DNA of 64,000 nucleotides, taken from contig NZ_FOGC01000010.1 in NCBI RefSeq assembly GCF_900111105.1, forward strand, positions 1 to 64,000, read 5' to 3'. The DNA comes from Rosenbergiella nectarea. GTDB taxonomy: Bacteria; Pseudomonadota; Gammaproteobacteria; Enterobacterales; Enterobacteriaceae. Below are positions 1 through 12,085 of the stretch, in pieces (position 1 is the first letter of the stretch; each line of letters starts with the position of its first letter). The position numbers and the translations under genes were made by a program. Under the pieces are notes generated by a model. That model saw only the letters and a program-made list of their open reading frames with translations, did no database searches and was not told the origin of the DNA.

Positions 1-95
1 ATTGCAGCAGTTAAAGTGGTTTTACCGTGGTCGACGTGACCGATGGTGCCCACGTTTACGTGTGGTTTATTACGTTGAAATTGCTCTTTAGCCAT
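1..95 (-). CDS. tuf: Elongation factor Tu, N-terminal fragment (cut by window edge)
   Basis: This is the 5' end of an EF-Tu gene; the rest lies outside the window. EF-Tu is the cytosolic GTPase that delivers aminoacyl-tRNA to the ribosome. The visible 31 residues read [20 protein letters not shown] followed by [11 protein letters not shown], which contains the G1/P-loop GHVDHGKT. An AAGGAA ribosome binding site precedes the ATG. It follows fusA with a gap of about 67 bases, as tufA does in the str operon (rpsL-rpsG-fusA-tufA). Whether this is the tufA or tufB copy is inferred from position only. Confidence 0.95.
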   Translation of the reverse strand, partial: MAKEQFQRNKPHVNVGTIGHVDHGKTTLTAA

Positions 96-162
96 GGCTA
101 TATTCCTTACTGTTATGCCCTCATTCTCGATGAGAGCATGGGATCAAATTTAAACCGTAGTT

Positions 163-2307
<2,145 letters not shown>

Positions 2308-2371
2308 TTAAGTTAACCACAGCGGGTTAGCTTTTAGAGCGCCCGCTGGGTTAACAACTACACCGAAGGGA

Positions 2372-2905
<534 letters not shown>

Positions 2906-2938
2906 TTAAAACGTTTGGCCTTACTTAACGGAGAACCA

Positions 2939-3364
<426 letters not shown>

Positions 3365-3436
3365 TCATATTTCTATGAGGACGCAGAATTTTAGGGCTGA
3401 GTATAGAGGGTGTCAAGAAATAACCAACATATCGTC

Positions 3437-3727
3437 TCACCAAGTGATCTGTTTCGAATGCTTTACAGTCAACTCAACGAACTGTTGGTAGCTGATTATT
3501 TGAAATTTAGGCCCTAACAATGCTGTAATTCCACGGGCTTGGGCGTCTTCCTGAAGAACATAGAGTCCGGAATGCTTTCTTGCTACCAGTTTGGAAAAAT
3601 AATGGTTATTAGCCACTCCACCGTATACTGCATCTTGCAAGAGTAAAATGTCGTCTGCCTGACCAATAAATGTCTCAAGATAGTCTATATCGAGCTTTAC
3701 TGGAGAGGACATGATGAGATGAAGCAT
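3437..3727 (-). CDS. tusB: Sulfurtransferase complex subunit TusB
   Basis: TusB is a subunit of the TusBCD heterohexamer, which relays persulfide sulfur from TusA to TusE and MnmA for 2-thiolation of U34 in tRNA-Lys, tRNA-Glu and tRNA-Gln. The 96-residue product has the DsrH/TusB pattern: an MLH start, a central LLLQDAVYGGV motif and a C-terminal ELTVKHSKQITW tail. It is the last gene of the yheO-tusD-tusC-tusB cluster and begins 8 bases after the tusC stop. TusB lacks the relay cysteine, which resides in TusD. Confidence 0.95.
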   Translation of the reverse strand: MLHLIMSSPVKLDIDYLETFIGQADDILLLQDAVYGGVANNHYFSKLVARKHSGLYVLQEDAQARGITALLGPKFQIISYQQFVELTVKHSKQITW

Positions 3728-3735
3728 ATGCCCCC

Positions 3736-4095
3736 TTAAAAACTAATAATTTTATCGTAGTGGCTGAGCCGCTGTTGAAGTTTACTTAAGGGTAAGGGCT
3801 TCACGGATATCCCACCCATAGCTTGTTCAGTAATACCACGCATTACTAAGGATTGCTGACACACATAAACATTTTCAATATCATAAAGCTCAAGTAATTT
3901 AAACGTGGTGATGTAGTCCCGCGCATAGATCACATTGGGCTGTTGAGAGCTTACGAGATGAAAGACCCCCTCGCCTATAAAAAATACCCCAATGTCTTCA
4001 CTAAGCGCTGCCGTTGCAAGTAAAGCGTCGAGTCCTTCCCTACCGGAGCTTGAACCATGAGGAGCTGTTTTAAAAATATAAGCTATAGAATTCAT
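3736..4095 (-). CDS. tusC: Sulfurtransferase complex subunit TusC
   Basis: TusC is the DsrF-family subunit of the TusBCD tRNA 2-thiolation complex. The 119-residue product shows the family signature FKTAPHGSSSGREGLDALLA near the N-terminus and IARDY-like YARDYITTFKLLELYDI in the middle. Its start overlaps the tusD stop by one base, so the two are translationally coupled. The length matches the E. coli protein. It has no independent catalytic role; it forms the scaffold with TusB and TusD. Confidence 0.95.
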   Translation of the reverse strand: MNSIAYIFKTAPHGSSSGREGLDALLATAALSEDIGVFFIGEGVFHLVSSQQPNVIYARDYITTFKLLELYDIENVYVCQQSLVMRGITEQAMGGISVKPLPLSKLQQRLSHYDKIISF

Positions 4096-4472
4096 TAAAA
4101 TTGTATTACCCGCTCACAGGTTAGCAAGGATGTAGCAAGTTCTCCTAAGCCTGAAAAATTAAATTGTGGGTGAAAGTTATACTGCCCTGCTTGTGCATGC
4201 TCCTGATCGATGACCCCACGCCGTAAAGCGGCTGATACACATATATTCAGCGCGATATTTTCCTCACGACTCAACTTTACCCACTCATCAATTAAGTTGT
4301 GTTCGTCATTAGCGGGAGATGTGAGCCTATTTGCGTTACTCACGGCCTCCTGATAGAAAAAAATCGACGCAATGCTATGTTCAGCTTTCAATAGGGCTTT
4401 AGCGAACATCCAAGCACTTGTGGCATTCTGTGTGCCATAAACTGGGCCAGTTATTACCAGTGCGTAGCGCAT
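4095..4472 (-). CDS. tusD: Sulfurtransferase complex subunit TusD
   Basis: TusD carries the active cysteine of the TusBCD relay and passes sulfur to TusE. The catalytic Cys78 is present in NICVSAALRRGV. The product has 125 residues, with the family motifs MRYALVITGPVYGTQ at the start and LTSPANDEHNL in the middle. The start overlaps the yheO stop by one base. The protein supports thiolation of mnm5s2U tRNAs in the cytosol. Confidence 0.96.
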   Translation of the reverse strand: MRYALVITGPVYGTQNATSAWMFAKALLKAEHSIASIFFYQEAVSNANRLTSPANDEHNLIDEWVKLSREENIALNICVSAALRRGVIDQEHAQAGQYNFHPQFNFSGLGELATSLLTCERVIQF

Positions 4473-5191
4473 TACTCCTCCCCTTCAGGAAAATCTTCGT
4501 GTCTGAATTGTCGGATATAAAGATAAACCGTGTGTTTGGAGATATTCAAACGGTCTGCTACCTGATTGATAGCATCTTTAATATCAAATATCCCTTTTGC
4601 GTATAAATTCAAAACGACTTGCTTATTCTTACTATTGTTGGCCACCGAACGGTCATTACTGACCTCTTCGATAGTGTGTTCCAATGTCTGCAAAACTAAG
4701 TCATCGACTGAACTGGCAAAATGAACATGACTGTCGTGCTGAGCTTCCGATGGGCAAAAGGTCGCGAGGATCTGAGAGAATGGAACATCTAGATTCATGT
4801 TGATACACAGTAGGCCGATGACGCGTTGTGAACTATTTTTAATGGCAATCGTCGTTGATTTCATTAATGCACCACTTTTCGACCGAGTAAAACGGGTCCG
4901 AGACGATGGATTTTCTCGCCCGTTTAATTCATGTAAAGTTTGTAAGGCAAGATTAGTGATAGGTGAGCCCACTCGGCGCCCCGTTAACTCGCCATTGGCA
5001 ATACAGATTGCAGAACTTTCAAGGTTATCCAAAGCGTGCAGTACGATCTCGCAATGATCACCCAACATTAGGGCTAAGCCCCCCACTATCGACTCATAAG
5101 ACCGCAATATTTCATGGTCGAGGGTATTGAATGCATATTTAGAGCTCATTACGTCCCTTGAGCCATCTGTAGTACTTAATGGTTTTGACAT
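4472..5191 (-). CDS. yheO: YheO/DauR-family transcriptional regulator
   Basis: This 239-residue protein combines an N-terminal YheO-like PAS domain (about residues 25-140; SYESIVGGLALMLGDHCEIV and VIGLLCINMNLDVPFSQIL) with a C-terminal DauR-like helix-turn-helix (ADRLNISKHTVYLYIRQF). It closely resembles E. coli YheO. The ligand and targets are not known to me. It heads the tusDCB cluster and overlaps tusD by one base, so it may be cotranscribed with it. An AGGA motif lies about 13 bases before the chosen ATG; a second in-frame ATG 14 codons downstream cannot be excluded. Confidence 0.93.
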   Translation of the reverse strand: MSKPLSTTDGSRDVMSSKYAFNTLDHEILRSYESIVGGLALMLGDHCEIVLHALDNLESSAICIANGELTGRRVGSPITNLALQTLHELNGRENPSSRTRFTRSKSGALMKSTTIAIKNSSQRVIGLLCINMNLDVPFSQILATFCPSEAQHDSHVHFASSVDDLVLQTLEHTIEEVSNDRSVANNSKNKQVVLNLYAKGIFDIKDAINQVADRLNISKHTVYLYIRQFRHEDFPEGEE

Positions 5192-5316
5192 AGCTTACAT
5201 CATCCTAATATGACAAAGGATAATTCCCAATCGCTCAATATCGGAAAGGCCTAGAGGTAAAATATTTATTGGTTTTAAGACTATTATTTACGCCAATCAA
5301 GAAGTGATGGCAAGGG

Positions 5317-5346
5317 GTAAACACCACTGCGTGCTGCAGTGGTGTT
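5317..5346 (-). terminator. Hairpin terminator after fkpA
   Basis: A perfect 11-bp inverted repeat (5320-5330 with 5336-5346, five-base loop) lies just past the fkpA stop. On the minus strand it is followed by only a short T-run (TTTACC), so termination may be moderate. Confidence 0.65.
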
Positions 5347-5363
5347 GATAATGCGAGAGAGCT

Positions 5364-6182
5364 TTACTTTTTAGCCGCTGAACTTTCATCAGCCGCTGGT
5401 GCTTGTGGAGCTGACTCGCCTTTAGCGGCAGGTTTAACGTCTAATAGCTCAACATCAAAAACTAGAGTCGAATTAGGTGGAATACCTGGCACACCATTCT
5501 GTCCATACGCTAGCGCCGGCGGGATCATTAACTGGATTTTACCCCCCTTCTTGATATGTTTTAACCCTTCAGTCCAACCAGGGATAACACCGTCAAGGCG
5601 GAAAGAAAGTGGCTCATGACGATCATAAGAGCTGTCGAACTGAGTTCCGTCAGTCAGTGTCCCTTTATAGTTAACAACAACTGTATCGCTGTCAGTAGGG
5701 GCTGCGCCAGTACCCGGCTTTTCGACCTTATAAAGCAGGCCTGATGATGTTTTCTTCACGCCTTTTTCTTTGGCGAATTTCGCTGCGAAAGCGTTACCTT
5801 TTTCGGTATTCTCTTTGGCATCTTTTTCCATTTTCGCTTGTGCGGCAGCTTTTACATTTCCTTCAAACGCTTTGAGTGTTTGCTCAACTTCACTATCCGA
5901 AAGTTTGCTTTTCCCTGCAAAGGCATCCTGCACACCTGCGAGTAATTGTTTATTATCTAGCTTAATACCGAGTTTCTCTTGTCCCTTTAAAGAGTTCTCC
6001 ATGTAACGACCTAATGAGGCACCCAGCGCGTAAGCCGATTGTTGGCTCTGATCTTTAAAGGCAGAGTTTACTGCAACTTGTCCTGAAGGCTGAGCAGTGG
6101 TCTCTGCAGCCATGACTAGAGGGGCGTTAAGGCCAACCGCTAAAGTTGCAGCCAACAGTGAGACTTTAAACAATGATTTCAT
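5364..6182 (-). CDS. fkpA: Periplasmic FKBP-type peptidyl-prolyl isomerase FkpA
   Basis: FkpA is a dimeric periplasmic prolyl isomerase and chaperone that helps outer-membrane and secreted proteins fold. The 272-residue precursor has a Sec signal peptide (MKSLFKVSLLAATLAVGLNA, cleavage near residue 25, VMA-A). The N-terminal helical dimerisation arm spans about 40-140, and the FKBP domain follows from about 150 to 250 (VNYKGTLTDGTQFDSS, RLDGVIPGWTEGL, PPALAYG, LVFDVELLDV). An alanine-rich tail ends the protein. It is divergent from slyX. A possible sigma-E-type promoter lies upstream, in keeping with envelope-stress control known in E. coli. Confidence 0.97.
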   Translation of the reverse strand: MKSLFKVSLLAATLAVGLNAPLVMAAETTAQPSGQVAVNSAFKDQSQQSAYALGASLGRYMENSLKGQEKLGIKLDNKQLLAGVQDAFAGKSKLSDSEVEQTLKAFEGNVKAAAQAKMEKDAKENTEKGNAFAAKFAKEKGVKKTSSGLLYKVEKPGTGAAPTDSDTVVVNYKGTLTDGTQFDSSYDRHEPLSFRLDGVIPGWTEGLKHIKKGGKIQLMIPPALAYGQNGVPGIPPNSTLVFDVELLDVKPAAKGESAPQAPAADESSAAKK

Positions 6183-6292
6183 CCATATCTCCTAACCAAA
6201 GTCAGGTACTTTGGCACTTTAAAAGTGTAAAACACTACACAATGACTTTTTAATGGCTAACAGCTGTACCATTACGAGTTAAACGGCCCCTC

Positions 6293-6320
6293 TACGACAA
6301 TACACTCATGATAAAGTTTC
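6293..6320 (-). promoter_or_regulatory. Possible sigma-E-like promoter of fkpA
   Basis: On the minus strand a GAAACTT -35-like element (6314-6320) is separated by 16 bases from TCGTA (6293-6297). The -35 and spacing fit the sigma-E pattern; the -10 is a poor match. fkpA is a sigma-E regulon member in E. coli, which raises the plausibility, but the sequence alone is weak. Confidence 0.3.
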
Positions 6321-6456
6321 GAGGTTAACCAATATATTGGGGCGAAAATTTGTTTTTCAAGGGCGAATAAAATATCGCGAATTCCACAGGATTTCTGCAA
6401 GGGGTGAGCGGTATACTATCAATTAAGATCGTAAGTTCAACGATGGAGACTAGATT

Positions 6457-6675
6457 ATGAAGGTTGAGGAATTAACTCAACGGCTAGACAACCTTGAAAC
6501 AAAGGTTGCTTATCAGGAACACACTCTTGAGGAGTTAAACCAAACGTTAATCAGCCATGAACTTGAAATGGCAAAGATGAGAGAACATTTAAGGTTATTG
6601 ATGAGTAAATTGAAAGCCGTTTCGCCGTCCATGGTAGCCTCTCAATCAGAAGAAACTCCCCCGCCACATTACTAA
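6457..6675 (+). CDS. slyX: SlyX family protein
   Basis: SlyX is a small conserved cytoplasmic protein of unknown function found beside slyD. The 72-residue product is a predicted coiled coil ([20 protein letters not shown] onward, heptad-like leucines) with a proline-rich tail ending PPPHY, as in the E. coli homologue. A GGAG ribosome binding site precedes the ATG. It is transcribed divergently from fkpA and convergently with slyD, sharing the hairpin at 6675-6706 with slyD. Confidence 0.95.
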   Translation: MKVEELTQRLDNLETKVAYQEHTLEELNQTLISHELEMAKMREHLRLLMSKLKAVSPSMVASQSEETPPPHY

Positions 6676-6706
6676 TAAAAAAGGCTGCGTTATGCAGCCC
6701 TTTTTA
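6675..6706. terminator. Bidirectional terminator between slyX and slyD
   Basis: A GGCTGC/GCAGCC stem (6683-6688 with 6694-6699) is flanked by an A-run on the left and a T-run on the right, so it can terminate both convergent genes. Confidence 0.85.
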
Positions 6707-6708
6707 AC

Positions 6709-7251
6709 TTAGTGGTGACAGCCACAGCCGCCAGTACCACAACCTTCTTCGTTTTGCTCGTGATCATGGTCGTGATGATGACCATCAGCACCGTGTACAT
6801 GACCGTGCGCTAATTCTTCTTCGGTCGCTTCACGAATCGCAACCACTTCGACGTTGAAGCTTAAGTTTTGACCCGCTAACATGTGGTTGCCGTCAACAAC
6901 AACGTGGTCGTCGCCAACTTCAGTAATTTCTACTGGAACTGGGCCTTGGTCGGTTTCCGCTAGGAAACGCATACCTGGTTGCAGCTCATCCACGCCAACA
7001 AAAACATCTTTTGGAACACGTTGAACTAAATTCTCGTCATATTGACCGTAAGCGTCGTTAGCAGGCACATTGATATCGAACTTATCACCAGCTTCGCGGT
7101 TATCTAACGCGTTTTCTAAGCCAGAAATTAAAGAACCGTGACCATGTAAGTAGTCCAGCGGTGCGGTAACAGGTGCTTCATCAACCAGCACACCATCTTC
7201 AGTACGTACTTGATAAGCAATACTAACTACCAAGTCTTTTGCAATTTTCAT
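6709..7251 (-). CDS. slyD: FKBP-type peptidyl-prolyl isomerase SlyD
   Basis: SlyD is a cytosolic prolyl isomerase and chaperone with a metal-binding tail, and it helps insert nickel into hydrogenases. I place the start at the ATG encoding MKIAKDLVVSIAYQV, preceded by AGGAG; a longer in-frame extension of 40 codons upstream has no family resemblance. The 180-residue protein has the FKBP domain (residues 1-70 and 120-150) with the insert-in-flap domain between, then a His/Cys-rich tail (HGHVHGADGHHHDHDHE and CGTGGCGCHH). It is 181 bases from yheV on the same strand. Confidence 0.96.
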   Translation of the reverse strand: MKIAKDLVVSIAYQVRTEDGVLVDEAPVTAPLDYLHGHGSLISGLENALDNREAGDKFDINVPANDAYGQYDENLVQRVPKDVFVGVDELQPGMRFLAETDQGPVPVEITEVGDDHVVVDGNHMLAGQNLSFNVEVVAIREATEEELAHGHVHGADGHHHDHDHEQNEEGCGTGGCGCHH

Positions 7252-7431
7252 GATAACTCCTAACCGTTGAGCGCTGTGTTCCCGTCTCATTGGTCTATTT
7301 TTGCCTGCAATAATACCAACCAGAAAGGTCCTGACTATGTTGAAAAACTCTATCAGTTCTTCCGTAAACAATTATAGTGGGAATGATTGGCGCGAAATTC
7401 AATGCTTAAACCAGAAATTAGCGTAAAAAAC

Positions 7432-7626
7432 TTATTCCGGTGTAAAGACACCGATGATTTGTTCGTCTTTTCGCACCGCTGATTGCACTTGTTTGTCCGC
7501 CTCGCGCATCTGGTCACCACATTTCACACATTCAACCACCTCCACACCTGACTCTTTCCACAGTGCTAAAGTATCTTTTGCTTGGCAGTGCCGACAAATT
7601 GCTCCAGCAATAAAACGTTTACGCAT
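7432..7626 (-). CDS. yheV: YheV-family putative zinc ribbon protein
   Basis: This is a 64-residue protein of unknown function matching E. coli YheV. Two cysteine pairs form a probable zinc ribbon: CRHC (residues about 12-15) and CVKC (about 34-37). The C-terminal motif VRKDEQIIGVFTPE is typical of the family. It lies 34 bases after kefB on the same strand, so it may be transcribed with kefGB. Confidence 0.93.
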   Translation of the reverse strand: MRKRFIAGAICRHCQAKDTLALWKESGVEVVECVKCGDQMREADKQVQSAVRKDEQIIGVFTPE

Positions 7627-7660
7627 GTTACACCCTTAATAGTGAAGAAGAGAACCCGCA

Positions 7661-9472
7661 TTAATCTGCGGCATCCCAGCGTCCCAATGTTTGTTTATCC
7701 TGTTGCATTTCCCGACGAAAAACGTCTTCAAGCTCCCGGCGAGCTTCCTTCACCCGTGAGATATGTCCGGTTTCATCATGGTGTGGCATCAGATCCTTCA
7801 GCATTTGCTCGTCAAGCTGAGTAAAATATTGCTGAGCACGCTCTGCTTGGTAAGGGTGGATGCCTAGTGATACCAATGCTTTACCGGCTAATTGGACCGC
7901 ACTTAAAAAAGTTTCACGCGTGATGCCGGTAATTCCAGCTTGTAATAGCTCATGAGCCTCTACCCGCCCTCTTGCTCGTGCAAGAATTTTCAAATGAGGG
8001 AAATGTTGCTGGCACAGCGCTACGGTTGCCATGGTATCTGAAGGATCATCGCAGGTCACAATGATCGATTGCGCCCGCTCCGCCCCTGCTGCACGCAATA
8101 GTTCTAGATCGTTCGAGTCGCCGTAATACACTTTATACCCATAACTCCGAGTCAAACTCACTACGCTGATATCTTTCTCTAACACGGTAACGCGCATGTT
8201 ATTGGCCATCAACAAGCGTCCAACGACCTGCCCAAAGCGACCGAAACCGACTAAAATGACTTGAGGTTCATCGTCTTCAACATAATGTTTTTCTGCATTT
8301 TCATCATCTTGATTATTAAAACGACGCACTAAGATGAGATCAATCAACTTCATCAGTAAGGGGGTGGTAATCATCGATAGCGTCACGATCACAAGAAGAA
8401 GTGATAATTGCTCTTGATGGAACAGTCCCGCACTGGAGGCGGCAGAGAAAAGGACAAATGCAAATTCCCCACCTTGGCTAAGTACGCCAGAAAACTGTAA
8501 ACGTTCCGAGCTTCTCATTCCATACAGACGCGCCAGTAGGTACAGAACTAATGCTTTGATGGCGACCAGAGTCAAGACGGCGACTAACACCTCGACAACA
8601 TGGGTAAATAATACGCCAATATTCAGTGCCATACCGACCGAGATAAAAAATAGCCCCAGCAACAGCGCTTTAAAGGGATCGATCGCGACTTCTAACTCAT
8701 GACGATACTCACTTTCCGCTAACAAGATACCCGCAATGAACGTCCCTAATGCCATCGATAAGCCTAAGGCATCCATAAATAGTGCGGAGCCGATAACGAG
8801 CAATAATGCGGAAGCGGTAAAAATCTCTTTCACGCCAGATGCGGCGATGTAGCGAAAGATAGGCCGTAGCAAGAAGCGTCCACCCACCAGCATTCCAGCG
8901 AAAGCGAGGACTTTCATCCCTATCTTCATCCAATCGGTGGGATGCCCTGAATCATTTCCCGCTAATAATGGTACCAGCGCTAAGGCAGGTATCACGGCTA
9001 AATCTTGAAAAAGTAAAACCGAAAAACCGAGCTGTCCGGCTTCACTACGGTTCATGCCTTTTTCCTGCATCAATTGTAATGCCATGGCCGTTGATGACAT
9101 CGCAAGACCGATACCGCCAATTACCGCGGCTTGCCAAGAAAATTGGGTGGCCCACAGCAGTCCAGCAAGTAACACACTTGAAAAAATAACTTGTCCCGCA
9201 CCGACGCCAAAAATGGAGCGCCTTAGCTGCCACAACTTACCCGGGTTTAGCTCTAGCCCGATGATAAACATCAAGAACACCACCCCTAGTTCGGAAAAGT
9301 GGAGAATTTCCTCGACATCACTAATAAACCCCGCGCCCCAAGGGCCAATCGCTATCCCCGCTAAGAGATACCCCAGTACCGGACCAATCCCTAGTCTTGC
9401 GGCAATCGGTACCGCGACCACCGCTGCGGCGAGATAAATTACGCCTGCGGTTAATAAATCAGATCCGCCCAT
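7661..9472 (-). CDS. kefB: Glutathione-regulated potassium/proton antiporter KefB
   Basis: KefB is an inner-membrane K+ efflux system, held closed by glutathione and opened by glutathione adducts of electrophiles such as methylglyoxal. The 603-residue protein has about 12-13 transmembrane helices (residues 5-385) of the CPA2 monovalent cation:proton antiporter type, with the channel motif [20 protein letters not shown] cytosolic KTN/RCK domain (about 400-520) carries the nucleotide-binding motif [14 protein letters not shown]. The gene overlaps kefG by 14 bases, so the ancillary subunit is made just before the channel. Confidence 0.96.
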   Translation of the reverse strand: MGGSDLLTAGVIYLAAAVVAVPIAARLGIGPVLGYLLAGIAIGPWGAGFISDVEEILHFSELGVVFLMFIIGLELNPGKLWQLRRSIFGVGAGQVIFSSVLLAGLLWATQFSWQAAVIGGIGLAMSSTAMALQLMQEKGMNRSEAGQLGFSVLLFQDLAVIPALALVPLLAGNDSGHPTDWMKIGMKVLAFAGMLVGGRFLLRPIFRYIAASGVKEIFTASALLLVIGSALFMDALGLSMALGTFIAGILLAESEYRHELEVAIDPFKALLLGLFFISVGMALNIGVLFTHVVEVLVAVLTLVAIKALVLYLLARLYGMRSSERLQFSGVLSQGGEFAFVLFSAASSAGLFHQEQLSLLLVIVTLSMITTPLLMKLIDLILVRRFNNQDDENAEKHYVEDDEPQVILVGFGRFGQVVGRLLMANNMRVTVLEKDISVVSLTRSYGYKVYYGDSNDLELLRAAGAERAQSIIVTCDDPSDTMATVALCQQHFPHLKILARARGRVEAHELLQAGITGITRETFLSAVQLAGKALVSLGIHPYQAERAQQYFTQLDEQMLKDLMPHHDETGHISRVKEARRELEDVFRREMQQDKQTLGRWDAAD

Positions 9473-10022
9473 CCATTATCTCCTCTGGTAATGGCTGAGT
9501 GAGCCAGTCTGAATACGCTGCGGCAAGAGATTTCAAGACATCCAAAGGCTGTCGTCTTGCATGATAAATCACCATTGGCGACATCCACTGCATATGGCAA
9601 GTCTGCGCGACCAATTCGAACGGGCGCATAATCTCGCCAAGAGGATAACGGTTTAACCCCTGCGATTGATAAGCACTTTCTGGCTCGCCGGTGGTGACGA
9701 CACAGCGTAAGGTCTTACCTTCTAAGGCCGATTCACCCATTCCCGAAGCGAACCCCCGCGATAGTACTCGATCCAGCCATTCCTTGAGCAGCGAGGGGCA
9801 ACTATAAGTATAGAGGGGATATTGAAACACAATAATATCGTGCTCCCGTAACAATTGTTGTTCACGATAGATATCGATAAAAAAATTGGGGTACGTGGCA
9901 TAAAGGTCATGCACCGTAACATGCTCGACTCGGCGAGCCGCTTTAAGTAGCTTACTGTTTACCACTGATTCCTGTGCCTCAGGGTGCGCATAAAGCAAAA
10001 GTATTTTAGGTGAAGATGACAT
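9459..10022 (-). CDS. kefG: KefB ancillary oxidoreductase KefG
   Basis: KefG is a flavodoxin-fold quinone-oxidoreductase-like protein that must bind KefB for full K+ efflux activity. The 187-residue product shows the family motifs [16 protein letters not shown] (phosphate-binding loop) at residues 7-22, [21 protein letters not shown] in the middle and [11 protein letters not shown]. It is the first gene of kefG-kefB-yheV and is divergent from yheS. Enzymatic activity is not required for gating in the E. coli system. Confidence 0.94.
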   Translation of the reverse strand: MSSSPKILLLYAHPEAQESVVNSKLLKAARRVEHVTVHDLYATYPNFFIDIYREQQLLREHDIIVFQYPLYTYSCPSLLKEWLDRVLSRGFASGMGESALEGKTLRCVVTTGEPESAYQSQGLNRYPLGEIMRPFELVAQTCHMQWMSPMVIYHARRQPLDVLKSLAAAYSDWLTQPLPEEIMDGRI

Positions 10023-10144
10023 TGTCGTCCTCCAAGTTATCGTCTTAGCAATGGTTTTCCGTTACCATGCTGCGATACAAAGATGTGTGGTGAGCGATTT
10101 TAGTTATGCCACTAATTTACCATATTCCATAAATTACGGCGCTT

Positions 10145-12058
10145 ATGATTGTCTTCTCTTCCTTACAATTACGACGCGGAACTCGCGTACTCCTAGACAA
10201 TGCATCGGCAACCATTAATCCGGGCCAGAAAGTAGGCTTAGTCGGTAAGAATGGCTGCGGAAAATCAACCCTATTGTCGTTACTCAAACAAGAGATCAGC
10301 GCAGAGAGTGGTAGCGTCAATTTCCCGGCCAACTGGTCCCTAGCGTGGGTAAACCAAGAAACGCCAGCACTTGCCACGTCGGCAATTGATTATGTGATTG
10401 ATGGCGATAGGGAATTTAGAGACTTAGAAACTCAGCTCTCGGTAGCGAACCAAGCCAATGATGGAAATCAAATTGCGCTGCTTCACGGTAAATTAGAGGC
10501 TATCCAAGCCTGGAGTATCCATGCCAGAGCGGCGAGCTTGCTCTATGGGTTAGGCTTTTCTCACACTCAGCTCCAGTCGCCAGTGAAAGACTTCTCAGGA
10601 GGGTGGCGAATGCGCCTAAACCTGGCACAGGCGCTAATTTGCCGTTCAGACCTTCTATTGCTGGATGAGCCAACCAATCACTTAGATCTCGATGCGGTAA
10701 TTTGGCTAGAGAAATGGCTGAAAAGTTATACCGGTACCTTAATCCTTATCTCTCACGACCGGGATTTCCTCGACCCTACTGTGGGCAAGATCTTGCATAT
10801 TGAGCAAGAGAAACTCATGGATTACACCGGCAACTACAGTGATTTTGAGCGTCAGCGCGCCACTAAATTAGCGCAACAACAGTCATTGTACCAAAGCCAA
10901 CAGACTAAAGTCGCGCATCTACAGCACTACATTGACCGTTTTCGTGCCAAAGCGACCAAAGCAAAACAAGCACAAAGCCGCCTAAAAATGTTAGAAAGGA
11001 TGGAAATGATTGCGCCCGCGCATGTCGATAATCCTTTTACCTTCCAGTTCCGTGCGCCAGAGTCGCTCCCTTCCCCGCTATTAACGATGGAAAAAGTGAC
11101 TGCAGGCTATGGCGATAGAGTTATTTTGGATTCGATTAAACTGAATCTGGTTCCTGGTTCGCGTATAGGCTTACTCGGTAAAAATGGGGCGGGTAAATCT
11201 ACCCTCATCAAGTTACTGTCCGGTGAGCTTAACCCGCAATCGGGTGTAGTAACCCTTGCTAAAGGCGTAAAGCTCGGCTATTTCGCACAGCATCAACTTG
11301 AGTATCTACGTGCAGAAGAGTCACCGCTGCAGCACCTGCAACGGCAAGCCCCGAAAGAGCTGGAACAACACTTACGCGACTACCTGGGGGGATTCGGATT
11401 TCAAGGCGATCAAGTTAAAGCCCCTACCGCGCAGTTTTCAGGGGGGGAAAAGGCTCGCTTAGTGTTAGCGCTGATCGTCTGGGAGCGTCCGAACTTACTG
11501 CTACTCGATGAACCGACTAACCACCTTGATCTTGATATGCGCCAAGCACTTACCGAAGCGCTTATCGACTTCGAAGGCGCTTTAGTCGTGGTATCGCACG
11601 ATCGTCACTTATTACGTGCGACGACCGACGATCTTTACCTCGTCCATGATGGTAGTGTCGAGATGTTTGCGGGTGATCTCGATGATTACCAACAGTGGCT
11701 CGTCGATCAGCAAAAAGACATCGCTGCCACCCAAAAAAGCGACGCTTCTCGTGATAACAGCCAAAGTGCACAGTCGCGTAAGGATCAGAAAAGGCGTGAT
11801 GCCGAACTGCGAACTAAGACACAACCTCTACGCAAGCAAATCGAGAAGCTCGAAAAACAGATGAGCGAGTGTCAGCGTAAATTAGCGGAAGATGAAGATA
11901 AGTTAGCTGATCCTGCAATTTACGAAGCAAGTCGTAAGCCTGAGCTGACCGATACCTTACAGCATCGGACCGCAGTTCAGGCACAACTTGAAGAGGTAGA
12001 ACTCGCTTGGCTTGATGCGCAAGAGGAGCTTGAAGCATTACTTACGAGCGAGAGCTAA
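10145..12058 (+). CDS. yheS: ABC-F family ATPase YheS
   Basis: YheS is a soluble ABC-F protein of the ribosome-associated translation-factor type. Its 637 residues equal the E. coli length. Two ATPase cassettes are intact: Walker A GKNGCGKST and GKNGAGKST, signature FSGGWRMR and FSGGEKAR, and Walker B LLLLDEPTNHLD in both halves. A linker with the basic helical pair typical of ABC-F proteins lies between the cassettes (about 245-290). The C-terminal 100 residues are a charged coiled coil (QKRRDAELRTKTQPLRKQIE). No membrane segments are present. It is divergent from kefG; the ribosome binding site is weak. Confidence 0.96.
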   Translation: MIVFSSLQLRRGTRVLLDNASATINPGQKVGLVGKNGCGKSTLLSLLKQEISAESGSVNFPANWSLAWVNQETPALATSAIDYVIDGDREFRDLETQLSVANQANDGNQIALLHGKLEAIQAWSIHARAASLLYGLGFSHTQLQSPVKDFSGGWRMRLNLAQALICRSDLLLLDEPTNHLDLDAVIWLEKWLKSYTGTLILISHDRDFLDPTVGKILHIEQEKLMDYTGNYSDFERQRATKLAQQQSLYQSQQTKVAHLQHYIDRFRAKATKAKQAQSRLKMLERMEMIAPAHVDNPFTFQFRAPESLPSPLLTMEKVTAGYGDRVILDSIKLNLVPGSRIGLLGKNGAGKSTLIKLLSGELNPQSGVVTLAKGVKLGYFAQHQLEYLRAEESPLQHLQRQAPKELEQHLRDYLGGFGFQGDQVKAPTAQFSGGEKARLVLALIVWERPNLLLLDEPTNHLDLDMRQALTEALIDFEGALVVVSHDRHLLRATTDDLYLVHDGSVEMFAGDLDDYQQWLVDQQKDIAATQKSDASRDNSQSAQSRKDQKRRDAELRTKTQPLRKQIEKLEKQMSECQRKLAEDEDKLADPAIYEASRKPELTDTLQHRTAVQAQLEEVELAWLDAQEELEALLTSES

Positions 12059-12085
12059 CTCAGGGTAAGCCTCATTTATACGTAA

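Noticed and set aside
6395-6410. ERIC-like fragment before slyX (GGGGTGAGCG)
   Set aside because: Only a short stretch resembles the end of an ERIC element; there is no full palindrome.
7252-7371. 40-codon N-terminal extension of slyD
   Set aside because: The AGGAG site and the family N-terminus MKIAKDL lie at the internal ATG.
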